DNA of 64,000 nt from an uncultured Marinicella sp. (GTDB lineage Bacteria > Pseudomonadota > Gammaproteobacteria > Xanthomonadales > Marinicellaceae): positions 1 to 64,000 of the forward strand of contig CANNBS010000006.1 of assembly GCA_947502925.1 (NCBI GenBank), in the 5' to 3' direction. The position numbers and the translations under genes were made by a program. A model generated the notes under the pieces. The model did not search any database and was not told the origin of the DNA. It worked only from the letters and a program-made list of their open reading frames with translations. Below are positions 1 to 8,590 of this stretch, piece by piece (the first letter of the stretch is position 1; each line of letters begins with the position of its first letter).

Positions 1-195
1 GACAATAAGTCTCAGGACAATAAGTCTCAGGACAATAAGTCTCAGGACAATAAGTCTCAGGACAATAAGTCTCAGGATAACAAGTCTCAGGATAACAAGT
101 CCCAGGATAACAAGTCCCAGGATAATAAGTCCCAGGATAATAAGTCCCAGGATAATAAGTCCCAGGATAACAAGTCCCAGGATAATAAGTCTGAC
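1..195 (+). repeat. 15-bp coding minisatellite, 13 units
   Basis: Thirteen contiguous 15-bp units, consensus GAYAAYAAGTCYCAG. The first five are identical, the middle ones carry AAC and TCC variants, and the last diverges at its final codon. The array begins at or before the window edge, so the true copy number is unknown. Because 15 is a multiple of three, gains and losses of units keep frame. Confidence 0.9.
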
Positions 196-240
196 AAGCA
201 ACAGCCTGATTCAAAACCAGACGTTAAAAAATCGACTTAA
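1..240 (+). CDS. 3' end of a CDS with a DNKSQ pentapeptide-repeat tail (partial)
   Basis: Frame 1 is open from the left edge to a TAA at 238-240; the start lies outside the window. It encodes twelve DNKSQ units, then DNKSD and a polar tail ending in KKST. All base differences between units fall at third positions (GAC/GAT, AAT/AAC, TCT/TCC), so the peptide is constant while the DNA varies. That supports frame 1 as the coding frame; the same changes would alter the peptide in frame 2, and frame 3 has stops. The tail is hydrophilic and probably disordered. The main domain of the protein is not visible. The next gene, an MscS channel, also ends in a charged tail with KSQ-type residues, so the two could be related, but this is only a guess. 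Confidence 0.75.
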   Translation, partial: DNKSQDNKSQDNKSQDNKSQDNKSQDNKSQDNKSQDNKSQDNKSQDNKSQDNKSQDNKSQDNKSDKQQPDSKPDVKKST

Positions 241-253
241 TTGTTCAGATGGC

Positions 254-291
254 AACGCTGTGTCATCGAGTTAACTTGATGACACAGCGTT
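254..291. terminator. Strong hairpin after the repeat-tail gene
   Basis: A perfect 14-bp inverted repeat (254-267 with 278-291) continues through a G-U and two more pairs to a TTAA loop. An outer 8-bp pair (243-250 GTTCAGAT with 306-313 ATCTGAAC) encloses it. There is no clear T-run on either strand, so it may be a transcript-stabilising or cruciform structure rather than a classical rho-independent terminator. It starts 14 bp after the stop codon at 240. Confidence 0.5.
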
Positions 292-448
292 AAAAACAGT
301 CAACTATCTGAACGCCCTGCGCATTGTGGCTTTATACACAGCATCGTTGGAGTGCTGCTAAGCAGCACGACCCGCCGAGCCGGTTGGTGAGCGAAGCGAA
401 TCAGAGGCGAAGAGCGCGAAGTTATACGAAGTGTTCGCCGTGGCCGCT

Positions 449-475
449 TTCACTTTTGTCGGGAACAAAAGTGAA
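449..475. repeat. Intergenic 11-bp inverted repeat
   Basis: TTCACTTTTGT at 449-459 pairs with ACAAAAGTGAA at 465-475 around a 5-nt loop. It lies in the 280-bp stretch between the repeat-tail gene and the channel gene. I see no convincing gene in 241-520; an open frame there (324-551) has no family signature and overlaps the channel start. Confidence 0.45.
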
Positions 476-520
476 TGAAGTCCCAAGAACACACCAACTA
501 TTTGTGCTAAAATTTATGTC

Positions 521-2953
521 ATGCACACGATTCCGCGCCACAAACATCTGATATTTCTTATTATTTTTGCCCTGCTGTTAATTCCTTTCCGGGCATTAAT
601 GAGTCAGGAATCGCCGCCTAAGGCCAGTCAATTAGAACAGGAATTTACGGCTTTGCAGGAAAAATTCAAGCAACAGGCCACCACCAAAGAAACCCTCAAT
701 GACATCGATGTTGATAGTGCTGAATTATTACATCAATTAAATCAATGTGAACAACACAACGAAAAAGAGCTCAATCGCCTCACGCAGGCCCGCGAAATTG
801 ATGTATTGGAAGACAGTTCAATAAAATCCAGTTCAGCCGACGAACAAAAACCTGAACCTGATTATCCAGGTACGGAAGAAATTGACGCACAAATAAAAGA
901 ACACACAAAAGAATTGATTAATTGTCGATTGATGTCATCTCGGTTAGACCAAATACGACAAGCTATTTTTAATCAAAAGCGTAATTTATGGATTCAGGGC
1001 ATTAAAGTTCGACACAAAATCTGGCAGTTTATCTACCAGCCTCTGGATATTGGTCAGTTACAGCTACAACGCATTATCCCGACACAATGGATCGCCATTG
1101 CCCTAATAAGCGTTGCCCTTCTTTATTACTTATTCCTTATTTTTAAACACCGGGTTCATTATTTTAAAAGCTACAATAAAAAACCGCAGTTAGACACCCT
1201 GAAAAATCAGTTTAGAAGCCTGGCTTTAATCTTTTGCCTGCCTTTGGCTGCAGCCATCGGCTACGCCTGGTTAATACCGCCACCTTTTCAATGGTTATTG
1301 CTGTTGATGATTTTGGCCTTGTTGGTCCGTGATGGTTGTTTGTTCTTATCGCTGCCGTTGCTGCCCAAATCATTTGATCCTAAAAATATAAAACGCTTTA
1401 TTTGGACCTCCACAGGACTGATTGTTTTGGCCGCCTTCGGCTGGAATGCCATTGATTATCGGCAATATAATTTTGACCAATGGCTGAGTTCACAGTCTTT
1501 ATTTATCACCCCTTTGTTTATCATCATTAACGGCCTTTTTATTATCGCCAGTTATTATTGGTATCGGGTACTCAAACCCTACAAAGATCGCTATGTAGCG
1601 GCCATTAGCTGTGGCATTGCGTTTATCACCTTAATGCTCTATGTCGGCACCTATGCCAAATTAGCCCAATACCTTTTGGTATTAAATTTAGGCGGCTTTG
1701 TACTTCACTTGGCCGCAAAAAACATCAACGGCCTGCGTAAAATTCTATTGGTTCACCGCATTCGACAGCTTAAAAAAGATGCCGAAGAAAGTGACGAAGA
1801 TGGCGACCATCAGGATGAAGACATTGTTTACTCTTTTCCATTTTGGGTAAGTTTACTTATCAGCATCATCGTCGGTGTGGCCGGATTGGCTTTTATGATT
1901 TGGTTGGGTGGCGCGTTCCAGGAAACTTACCAACAACTCAAATTAATTTATACCGAAGGCTTCGAATTGGGCTCTTTAAAAATTGTCCCCAGTAGTTTAT
2001 TCATCGCCCTGTTAATTTCAATTGTCCTTATTATCGTATTAAGTCGTATTCGTCATGGTATTGAATACCAATGGTTCAATAAAAGCCGCCTCAAAAAAGG
2101 CCCGCGAGAAGTCGTATCCATGCTGTTCTGGTATATTGGTATCACCATCGTGGTATTTATCGGCCTGTCGATTGCCGGCTTTGATATTTCTAACTTAACC
2201 GTCATCGCCGGTGCCCTGTCGGTGGGTATTGGTTTTGGGTTAAAAAATATTGTGAGCAACTTTGTGTCAGGCATTATTCTTTTATTTGAACGCCCGGTGA
2301 AACCCGGTGACTGGGTTGAGGTCGGTGACACCATCGGCTTTATCCAAAAAATTAAAATGCGCGCCACCAATATTAAAACATTTGACAATTCTGAAGTGCT
2401 GGTGCCGAATTCTGAACTTTTATCGCACCATGTTACTAACTGGAATCTCAGCAACTCCATCGGCCGGATTATCATTAAAGTCGGCGTGACTTATGGATCA
2501 GACACGGATAAAGTCAAAGAAGCGCTTTTACAGGTCGCTGAAAATCATAATCAGGTGGTCAACCGTTCGGGGTACAAACCGCAGGTTCATTTCAGATCTT
2601 TTGGTGACAGCAGTCTTAATTTCGAACTTCGCGTAATGATTTATAACATCAAAAATATATACCAGGTCGAAAGCGACCTCAATTTTGCCGTGGATCAGGC
2701 TTTCCGCGAAGCCGGTATTACCATCCCCTTCCCACAACGTGATTTGCATGTTATTGAACCTCTTAAAGTTGACCAAACCAACAAACAGGATGACAACCAA
2801 GCAGCTGAACAGCAATCAGAGGCCAAAAAAGAAAACAAAAAACCGGCTGAAGACAAATCTCAGGAAGGCGAGGATCAACAAAGACCGCATGAATCTGATT
2901 TGGATACGCCAGATTCAGATGACGCTGATGAGAAAAGTCAGGACACTGATTAA
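521..2953 (+). CDS. Large MscS-family mechanosensitive ion channel
   Basis: An 810-residue inner-membrane protein predicted to open under membrane tension and release solutes during osmotic downshock. A hydrophobic segment follows the start, then a charged, coiled-coil-like region (about 30-155). Several membrane segments follow (about 190-540). The conserved MscS pore helix and beta domain lie near 555-745, with a Gly/Ala-rich pore sequence (AGALSVGIGFGLKNIVSN) followed by ERPVKPGDWVEVGD. The last 60 residues are an acidic, Gln-rich disordered tail. It is much longer than E. coli MscS (286 residues), closer to the YbdG/MscK-like large forms. No strong ribosome-binding site precedes the ATG. 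It converges with folC with a 2-bp gap. The MscS domain is certain; the subfamily is not. Confidence 0.92.
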   Translation: MHTIPRHKHLIFLIIFALLLIPFRALMSQESPPKASQLEQEFTALQEKFKQQATTKETLNDIDVDSAELLHQLNQCEQHNEKELNRLTQAREIDVLEDSSIKSSSADEQKPEPDYPGTEEIDAQIKEHTKELINCRLMSSRLDQIRQAIFNQKRNLWIQGIKVRHKIWQFIYQPLDIGQLQLQRIIPTQWIAIALISVALLYYLFLIFKHRVHYFKSYNKKPQLDTLKNQFRSLALIFCLPLAAAIGYAWLIPPPFQWLLLLMILALLVRDGCLFLSLPLLPKSFDPKNIKRFIWTSTGLIVLAAFGWNAIDYRQYNFDQWLSSQSLFITPLFIIINGLFIIASYYWYRVLKPYKDRYVAAISCGIAFITLMLYVGTYAKLAQYLLVLNLGGFVLHLAAKNINGLRKILLVHRIRQLKKDAEESDEDGDHQDEDIVYSFPFWVSLLISIIVGVAGLAFMIWLGGAFQETYQQLKLIYTEGFELGSLKIVPSSLFIALLISIVLIIVLSRIRHGIEYQWFNKSRLKKGPREVVSMLFWYIGITIVVFIGLSIAGFDISNLTVIAGALSVGIGFGLKNIVSNFVSGIILLFERPVKPGDWVEVGDTIGFIQKIKMRATNIKTFDNSEVLVPNSELLSHHVTNWNLSNSIGRIIIKVGVTYGSDTDKVKEALLQVAENHNQVVNRSGYKPQVHFRSFGDSSLNFELRVMIYNIKNIYQVESDLNFAVDQAFREAGITIPFPQRDLHVIEPLKVDQTNKQDDNQAAEQQSEAKKENKKPAEDKSQEGEDQQRPHESDLDTPDSDDADEKSQDTD

Positions 2954-2955
2954 GT

Positions 2956-4206
2956 TTAATTCAGCCGCTGTGGAGATGCCTGAAACACCTCATCCAGCAC
3001 ATGAAATGAACCGAAAACAAGAACCCGGTCATCATGATTGCTGAGCGCGGTAGCATACTGATATGCGTCCGGACCATCGGCACATACTGACAACATACAA
3101 CCGGCATCAGCCATGTGCTTTTTCAGGGTTTGGATATCCGTAGCCCGTTCACCCTCCAGTGTAAAGATAAACCAATGATCAATGTGTTGATTAATGATGG
3201 ATAGCCAGGTTTCAACCTGCTTGTCTTTGAGAACAGAAAAGACAGCGCGGGTATGTCCTTTAACCGGATGGGCGGATAAATAATCACTGAGGACATGAAC
3301 CGATTGCCTGTTGTGAGCCACATCAGCAATAATATCTGGCTTATCTTGAATGATTTGCGTACGTCCGGGTATTTTCCAGGTTTCTAAGGCATGACAGATT
3401 GTGTCGTATTTTAGATCTAATCCCAATGATAACAAGGCGGTTAAGGCTGAGGAAAAATTGCGAATTTGGACATTACCGGGCATCAATGGCAAAGGCAGAT
3501 CTTTGAACATGGTGTCACCCCATTGATAATCAAAACCATCTGCTTTAACAGAGCCCGTATAATCATCAGACCACTGTAATAGCTTTACATTTTCATCCAA
3601 AGTGCGGTTTATAATGGCTTTGGGGCAATTTTCATCACCATAAACCAGTACACAATCAGGCCGCATGATGGCGGCTTTTTCTGCGGCAATGGTTTCAATG
3701 TCATCACCCAACCAATGACTGTGATCGATGTCCACAGTGGTGATAATACTCAAATGTGAATCGAGGGCATTGACCGCATCCAGTCGTCCGCCCAGACCCA
3801 CTTCCAGTACCATATAATCCACAGCATGTTGTTTGAAAATCCACAGGGCTGCTATCAAAGAAAACTCAAAATAGCTTAATGGAATGTCTTCTCGAATCGA
3901 CTCAATGACTTCGAAAGCGGCCACAATTTCGCTGTCTTGTGCCATTTGTCCATTAATTTGAATACGTTCGTTATAGCGAAAAATATGAGGAGAAGTAAAC
4001 ACACCGACCCGCTGACCTGCTGCCTGTAAAAGACTGGCCATAGCAGTTACCGTGGAGCCTTTACCATTGGTACCACCCACGGTAACAATTCGTGCCTGAA
4101 TTGTATTAAAAGGTGGACGTGCTAAGACTACTTTAACACGATCTAAGCCTAAATCAATTTTATTTTGATTAAGCGAATCAAGCCACTGATTAAGACGATT
4201 GGTCAT
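2956..4206 (-). CDS. folC: Bifunctional folylpolyglutamate / dihydrofolate synthase
   Basis: A 416-residue Mur-ligase-family enzyme that adds glutamates to folates and, in most bacteria, also makes dihydrofolate from dihydropteroate and glutamate in the cytoplasm. The ATP-binding loop [18 protein letters not shown] sits at about 43-60, and [12 protein letters not shown] and the DVAHN motif of the C-terminal domain are present. Length is normal. It is the last gene of the trp-accD-folC run and overlaps the accD 3' end by 17 bp, implying co-transcription. The accD-folC pairing is conserved in gammaproteobacteria. Confidence 0.95.
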   Translation of the reverse strand: MTNRLNQWLDSLNQNKIDLGLDRVKVVLARPPFNTIQARIVTVGGTNGKGSTVTAMASLLQAAGQRVGVFTSPHIFRYNERIQINGQMAQDSEIVAAFEVIESIREDIPLSYFEFSLIAALWIFKQHAVDYMVLEVGLGGRLDAVNALDSHLSIITTVDIDHSHWLGDDIETIAAEKAAIMRPDCVLVYGDENCPKAIINRTLDENVKLLQWSDDYTGSVKADGFDYQWGDTMFKDLPLPLMPGNVQIRNFSSALTALLSLGLDLKYDTICHALETWKIPGRTQIIQDKPDIIADVAHNRQSVHVLSDYLSAHPVKGHTRAVFSVLKDKQVETWLSIINQHIDHWFIFTLEGERATDIQTLKKHMADAGCMLSVCADGPDAYQYATALSNHDDRVLVFGSFHVLDEVFQASPQRLN

Positions 4207-5116
4207 CTTTTGCGGTTATTATTTCATCGGGCTCAAGAACTTCTTCAATCACCTCAGGTTCAACTTGAGGCAACAACAAATTTAATAACTGACTAATTTT
4301 CTCGCCCATTTTATGGCGCTCAACAATCAGATCAAGGGCACCATGCTCCAGTAAAAATTCACTGCGCTGAAAGCCCTCGGGTAAAGTTTCCCGCACCGTT
4401 TGCTCAATGACGCGTGGGCCGGCAAAGCAGATTAAGGCATTGGGTTCGGCGATATTGACATCACCGAGCATCGCCAAAGAAGCCGACACACCACCGGTTG
4501 TGGGGTTAGTCAACACAGAAATATAAGGCAGACCGGCATTTTTCATTTTCTTTAACGCTGCAGAGGTTTTTGACATTTGCAACAATGAAAACAAAGATTC
4601 CTGCATTCGTGCGCCACCTGAGGAGGCAAAATTGATTAACGGCAGTCGATTTTCCAGTGCATGGTGAACCGCACGCACAAATTTCTCACCGACCACCGAG
4701 CCCATGGAACCGCCCATAAACTGAAAATCAAACGCGGTCACCACCACATCACGTCCATTTAATTGACCCTGGACCGCCACCAGGGCATCGTTTTCACCGG
4801 TTTTTTTCTGGGTTGCCACCAATCGATCTTTATATTTCTTGGTATCCTTAAACTTAAGCGGGTCTTCAGGCATCACATTTTTGCCAATTTCATGCCAGTC
4901 GCTGTTATCTAAAAAATAAACCAGACGTTCTCGTCCGGTCAGACGTTCATGGTGACCGCATTTAGGACAGACTTTACCCTGTTTTTCATTTTCCGGTTGA
5001 TACAGCACCGCCTGACATTGGCTGCATTTACCCCACAAACCTTCGGGAATATTTTTTTTCTTGTTACCACCCTCGGTTCTGATACGGGATGACATAATTT
5101 TTTGAAACCAACTCAT
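4190..5116 (-). CDS. accD: Acetyl-CoA carboxylase carboxyltransferase, beta subunit
   Basis: A 308-residue subunit that, with AccA, transfers the carboxyl from biotin on AccB to acetyl-CoA, the first committed step of fatty acid synthesis. It starts with the family-typical MSWFQK. A four-Cys zinc ribbon (Cys31, 34, 50, 53) precedes the crotonase-like domain, where [13 protein letters not shown] and [16 protein letters not shown] are visible. An AGGAG ribosome-binding site lies about 10 nt before the ATG. The C-terminal tail is acidic. It lies 40 bp downstream of trpA and overlaps folC. Confidence 0.96.
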   Translation of the reverse strand: MSWFQKIMSSRIRTEGGNKKKNIPEGLWGKCSQCQAVLYQPENEKQGKVCPKCGHHERLTGRERLVYFLDNSDWHEIGKNVMPEDPLKFKDTKKYKDRLVATQKKTGENDALVAVQGQLNGRDVVVTAFDFQFMGGSMGSVVGEKFVRAVHHALENRLPLINFASSGGARMQESLFSLLQMSKTSAALKKMKNAGLPYISVLTNPTTGGVSASLAMLGDVNIAEPNALICFAGPRVIEQTVRETLPEGFQRSEFLLEHGALDLIVERHKMGEKISQLLNLLLPQVEPEVIEEVLEPDEIITAKDDQSS

Positions 5117-5156
5117 TTCAGGTCAACTCCTGTTACTTGCTTGTGACAATCAGACA

Positions 5157-5954
5157 TTATAACGAATCCAAAGCTGAACGGATAGGTCGCATAAAGTCAG
5201 CGGCTTTTTGTTGTGCTTGTTCAGAGGTTGTACAATCGCTCAATACTTGTATTAACGCACTGCCAATAACCACCGCATCGGCCTGTTCAGCAACAGCGAC
5301 TGCAGATGCCGCATCTTTAACACCGAAGCCAATGGCAATGGGTAAATCACTGTATCGCTTTAAATCCTTGATTTCCTGATTGACGACCTCGGGGTTCAAG
5401 TCAGCCGAACCGGTCACACCCTTTAAAGCCACATAGTAAATAAAACCGGCCGCTTGCTGACAAATAAACGCTTTTCTGCTGTCTGATGTGGTGGGTGCCA
5501 CCAGGAATATTTGTTGCATGTCATGCTGTTTTAACTGTGTTTGTAAATCAGCGGATTCCTCAGGCGGGCTGTCAACCAACAGCAGGCCATTGACACCGGC
5601 CTCGGCAGCGGTTTTGACAAAGTCCTCGTAACCCATGCTTTCCACGGGATTAAGATAACCCATTAACACCACAGGTGTGTGCTGATTATCCTGTCTAAAC
5701 TGCGCCACCATATCCAGTGTTAGGGCTAAATTACAACCCAGTTTAATGGCCTGTTCTGAGGCTTTTTGAATCACCGGGCCATCGGCCATGGGATCTGAAA
5801 AAGGCATACCCAGCTCAATAATATCAGCACCATTATCCACCAAGGTATGCATTAGCGACACCGTCATTTTAGGGTGTGGAAAGCCCGCCGTGATAAAAGG
5901 TATTAGCGCTTTTTTCCCTGAGCGTTGTTTAAAAGTTGAATCCAGCAAGGTCAT
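5157..5954 (-). CDS. trpA: Tryptophan synthase alpha subunit
   Basis: A 265-residue TIM-barrel enzyme that cleaves indole-3-glycerol phosphate to indole and glyceraldehyde 3-phosphate, passing indole to TrpB. The catalytic acids are in [17 protein letters not shown] (Glu47 and Asp58, matching E. coli Glu49 and Asp60). [10 protein letters not shown] and VVIGSAL form the phosphate-binding end. Its ATG overlaps the trpB stop by 4 bp, so translation is probably coupled to give the alpha2-beta2 complex. Confidence 0.97.
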   Translation of the reverse strand: MTLLDSTFKQRSGKKALIPFITAGFPHPKMTVSLMHTLVDNGADIIELGMPFSDPMADGPVIQKASEQAIKLGCNLALTLDMVAQFRQDNQHTPVVLMGYLNPVESMGYEDFVKTAAEAGVNGLLLVDSPPEESADLQTQLKQHDMQQIFLVAPTTSDSRKAFICQQAAGFIYYVALKGVTGSADLNPEVVNQEIKDLKRYSDLPIAIGFGVKDAASAVAVAEQADAVVIGSALIQVLSDCTTSEQAQQKAADFMRPIRSALDSL

Positions 5955-7156
5955 ACTGATACCCCTTCAAGATCAGCCACCGTATGCACATCTTTATCAC
6001 CGCGACCGGATAAATTAACCACTATATGTTGATCGGCAGACATGAATTTTGCCAGTTTCATACCATATGCAATGGCATGGGCGCTTTCTAAGGCAGGCAT
6101 AATACCTTCTGTTTTAGTCAGAATATGAAATGCAGCCAACGCTTCATCGTCATTAACCGTAACATACTCTGCCCGACCGGAATCATTGAGATACGCATGT
6201 TCCGGGCCCACACCGGGGTAATCCAAACCGGCAGATATGGAATGGGTTTCGGTTACCTGGCCGGCGTCATCGCTCATCACGTAGGTTCGGTTGCCATGTA
6301 AAACCCCCACCTTGCCGGCACTGATGGAGGCTGCATGTTGGCCTGTTTCAAGTCCTTTACCACCGGCTTCCACGCCAAACATTTTAACTTCTTTGTCTTC
6401 AATAAACGGGTAAAATAAACCCATGGCATTGGAACCACCGCCAACACAGGCCACCAGGGCATCGGGTAATCGACCGATTTTTTCCATGCTTTGTTTTCGC
6501 ACTTCCCGGCCAATCACTGAATTAAAATCTCGCACCATCTCAGGATACGGTGCCGGACCAGCCACTGTACCGATAATGTAAAAGGTGTCATCCACATGCG
6601 CCACCCAATCCCGCATGGCCTCGTTTAAAGCATCTTTCAGGGTTTTTGAACCTGAATCCACCGCCCGCACTTCTGCGCCCAATAATTTCATGCGAAATAC
6701 ATTAATCGCCTGCCGTTCAATATCCACTGAACCCATATAGACAATGCACTTTAAACCCATACGCGCCGCCACTGTGGCCGTAGCCACACCATGTTGCCCG
6801 GCACCGGTTTCTGCGATAATGCGCTTTTTACCCATGGCTTTGGCCAGTAAGATTTGCCCCACGGTGTTATTGATTTTATGGGCACCGGTGTGGTTAAGGT
6901 CTTCACGTTTGAGCCAGATTTTGGCGCCTTGTTGTTGTTCGGTGAGCCGTTCGGCAAAGTATAAGGGTGATGGGCGACCGACAAACTCTGCTAGATCCTG
7001 TTTAAATTGCTGTTGAAATTCAGCATCATTTTTTAGTTTTTTATAGGCGGTTTTCAGTTCTTCCAAACAATGAAACAAAGTTTCAGAAGCAAAATTACCA
7101 CCAAAGCGGCCAAAATGTCCTGTTTCATCAGGTAGATTATTAATATCTTGAGTCAT
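5951..7156 (-). CDS. trpB: Tryptophan synthase beta subunit
   Basis: A 401-residue PLP enzyme that joins indole with serine to make tryptophan. The PLP lysine is Lys94 in [13 protein letters not shown]; the phosphate-binding GGGSNAMG and the C-terminal [10 protein letters not shown] are intact. Length and sequence are those of the TrpB1 type that pairs with TrpA. It lies 2 bp after trpF and overlaps trpA by 4 bp. No leader peptide or Trp-codon attenuator is evident, so local regulation is not apparent. Confidence 0.97.
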   Translation of the reverse strand: MTQDINNLPDETGHFGRFGGNFASETLFHCLEELKTAYKKLKNDAEFQQQFKQDLAEFVGRPSPLYFAERLTEQQQGAKIWLKREDLNHTGAHKINNTVGQILLAKAMGKKRIIAETGAGQHGVATATVAARMGLKCIVYMGSVDIERQAINVFRMKLLGAEVRAVDSGSKTLKDALNEAMRDWVAHVDDTFYIIGTVAGPAPYPEMVRDFNSVIGREVRKQSMEKIGRLPDALVACVGGGSNAMGLFYPFIEDKEVKMFGVEAGGKGLETGQHAASISAGKVGVLHGNRTYVMSDDAGQVTETHSISAGLDYPGVGPEHAYLNDSGRAEYVTVNDDEALAAFHILTKTEGIMPALESAHAIAYGMKLAKFMSADQHIVVNLSGRGDKDVHTVADLEGVSV

Positions 7157-7158
7157 AG

Positions 7159-7779
7159 TTATGATTGCGTATCTGTTACGGCTTGCATGAATTGCTGCAT
7201 AAGAGCTTGTGATTTTACGCCAGGTGTTTGTTCGATACCACTGCTGACATCAATAAATTTTGCGCCGGTTTGTTGCACCGCCTGTGATACATTTTCAACG
7301 CTTAGTCCACCGGCTAAAATTAATCTATGTCGAAGCGATGCAGGTAAGCTAAACCATTTGAACACTTGTCCGGAACCACCACTTTGGTGTTCGCCGTAAG
7401 CATCTAACAACAGATATTCTGCGTCTTTATATTGTGCCGCATAACGAATCCAGTTTTGGGTCGATAACATGGGCACAGCTTTCCAATACCGATGGTCAAA
7501 ATGCTGGCAAAAATCAGCAGATTCCTGACCATGAAACTGGATCACATCTGGTTGACAATGTTCAATCATTTGCCACACCTGCTCTCGGTTGGCATCCGCC
7601 ACTAAAGCCACCGCGGTGAGCTGTAAGCTTTGCGCATATTGAATCAGCGATTGGGCTTGCTGAATATTGACTTCACGCCGACTGCCTGGCACCAATACAA
7701 AGCCCACCGCTGTACAACCCAGGTGAGCAGCATACTTAATCTCAGATTTATTTTTTAGCCCACAAAATTTAACTTTCAT
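7159..7779 (-). CDS. trpF: Phosphoribosylanthranilate isomerase
   Basis: A 206-residue TIM-barrel enzyme of tryptophan synthesis that rearranges phosphoribosylanthranilate to the carboxyphenylamino-deoxyribulose phosphate. I chose the internal ATG giving MKVKFCGLK, which places the catalytic Cys in the usual N-terminal motif. A longer frame upstream adds 21 residues with no family similarity and runs into tru[18 protein letters not shown] and ILAGGLS are the phosphate-binding motifs. The start lies 11 bp inside the truA 3' end and no strong ribosome-binding site precedes it, so translational coupling is likely. Confidence 0.94.
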   Translation of the reverse strand: MKVKFCGLKNKSEIKYAAHLGCTAVGFVLVPGSRREVNIQQAQSLIQYAQSLQLTAVALVADANREQVWQMIEHCQPDVIQFHGQESADFCQHFDHRYWKAVPMLSTQNWIRYAAQYKDAEYLLLDAYGEHQSGGSGQVFKWFSLPASLRHRLILAGGLSVENVSQAVQQTGAKFIDVSSGIEQTPGVKSQALMQQFMQAVTDTQS

Positions 7780-8542
7780 AGGTATTTTGTTCAGGTATGT
7801 TGAAATGGGCCGGGTATTTGACCCCCATAAATCGCAAACCATTCGGCGCTGCCGTCATACCGGCTTGTCTGCGATCTTTTGACTGCAACACCTCAGTCAT
7901 CCAGGAAACCGGTTGGTTACCTTTTCCAATTTCAATCAGGGTTCCGGCAAGATTGCGAATCATGTGGTGTAAAAAACCATTGGCGCTGACATCGATAATG
8001 ATTTGATTGCCTAGTCTTGAAACACGCGCCCGGGTCACCGTTTTTACCGGCTGTTTAGACTGGCATTGGCTGGCGCGAAAAGCACTGAAATCATGTTTAC
8101 CTAAAATACACTGAATGGCTTCATGCATACGTTCATGATTAAGAGGTCTTAACACCCAGGTTAAGTAGCGACGGGATAAAGCAGGCCGTACCGGACGATT
8201 GCTAATGCGGTACTGATAGCTTCTTTCTATGGCTGAAAAACGGGCGTGAAAGTCATCACTGACCGGCTTCGCCCACAGCACGCTGATATCCTTGGGTAAA
8301 CCACTGTTAATACCCAGTGTCCATTGGTGCGTTTTTCTGTCAGCCCGGGTATCAAAATGAATGACCTGTAAAGCGGCACTGACACCCGTGTCGGTTCTCC
8401 CTGAACAAACAACGTTAACCGGATGATTGGCCACTGAACTGATGGCCTCTTCTAAACATTGTTGAACGGTCGGTTCTTGTTTTTGTCGCTGAAAGCCATA
8501 AAAAGACGATCCGTCGTATTCAACACCACAAGCAATTCGCAT
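7769..8542 (-). CDS. truA: tRNA pseudouridine(38-40) synthase
   Basis: A 257-residue enzyme that isomerises uridines 38-40 in tRNA anticodon stems. The catalytic Asp51 is in SGRTDTGVSA, and FLHHMIRNLAGTLIEIGKG is the conserved C-terminal signature. It sits between fimV and trpF, as in Pseudomonas and Xanthomonas. A hairpin separates it from fimV, and its end overlaps trpF by 11 bp. Confidence 0.96.
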   Translation of the reverse strand: MRIACGVEYDGSSFYGFQRQKQEPTVQQCLEEAISSVANHPVNVVCSGRTDTGVSAALQVIHFDTRADRKTHQWTLGINSGLPKDISVLWAKPVSDDFHARFSAIERSYQYRISNRPVRPALSRRYLTWVLRPLNHERMHEAIQCILGKHDFSAFRASQCQSKQPVKTVTRARVSRLGNQIIIDVSANGFLHHMIRNLAGTLIEIGKGNQPVSWMTEVLQSKDRRQAGMTAAPNGLRFMGVKYPAHFNIPEQNTYES

Positions 8543-8553
8543 GATAAATATAT

Positions 8554-8584
8554 TAAGACACGGCCTTTGACAGACCGTGTCTTA
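8554..8584 (-). terminator. Hairpin between fimV and truA
   Basis: A perfect 10-bp inverted repeat (8554-8563 with 8575-8584) fills the 48-bp gap between fimV and truA. On the minus strand it is followed by an A/T-rich stretch with only short T-runs. It may be a weak terminator or an attenuating or processing hairpin that lowers truA-trp expression relative to fimV. Confidence 0.5.
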
Positions 8585-8590
8585 CAACAA

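Noticed and set aside
1-195. CRISPR-like array
   Set aside because: The 15-bp units are contiguous with no spacers, and differences are synonymous in one frame; it is a coding minisatellite.
324-551. 75-residue frame before the channel gene
   Set aside because: Low-complexity basic sequence over inverted repeats, overlapping the channel start; no support.
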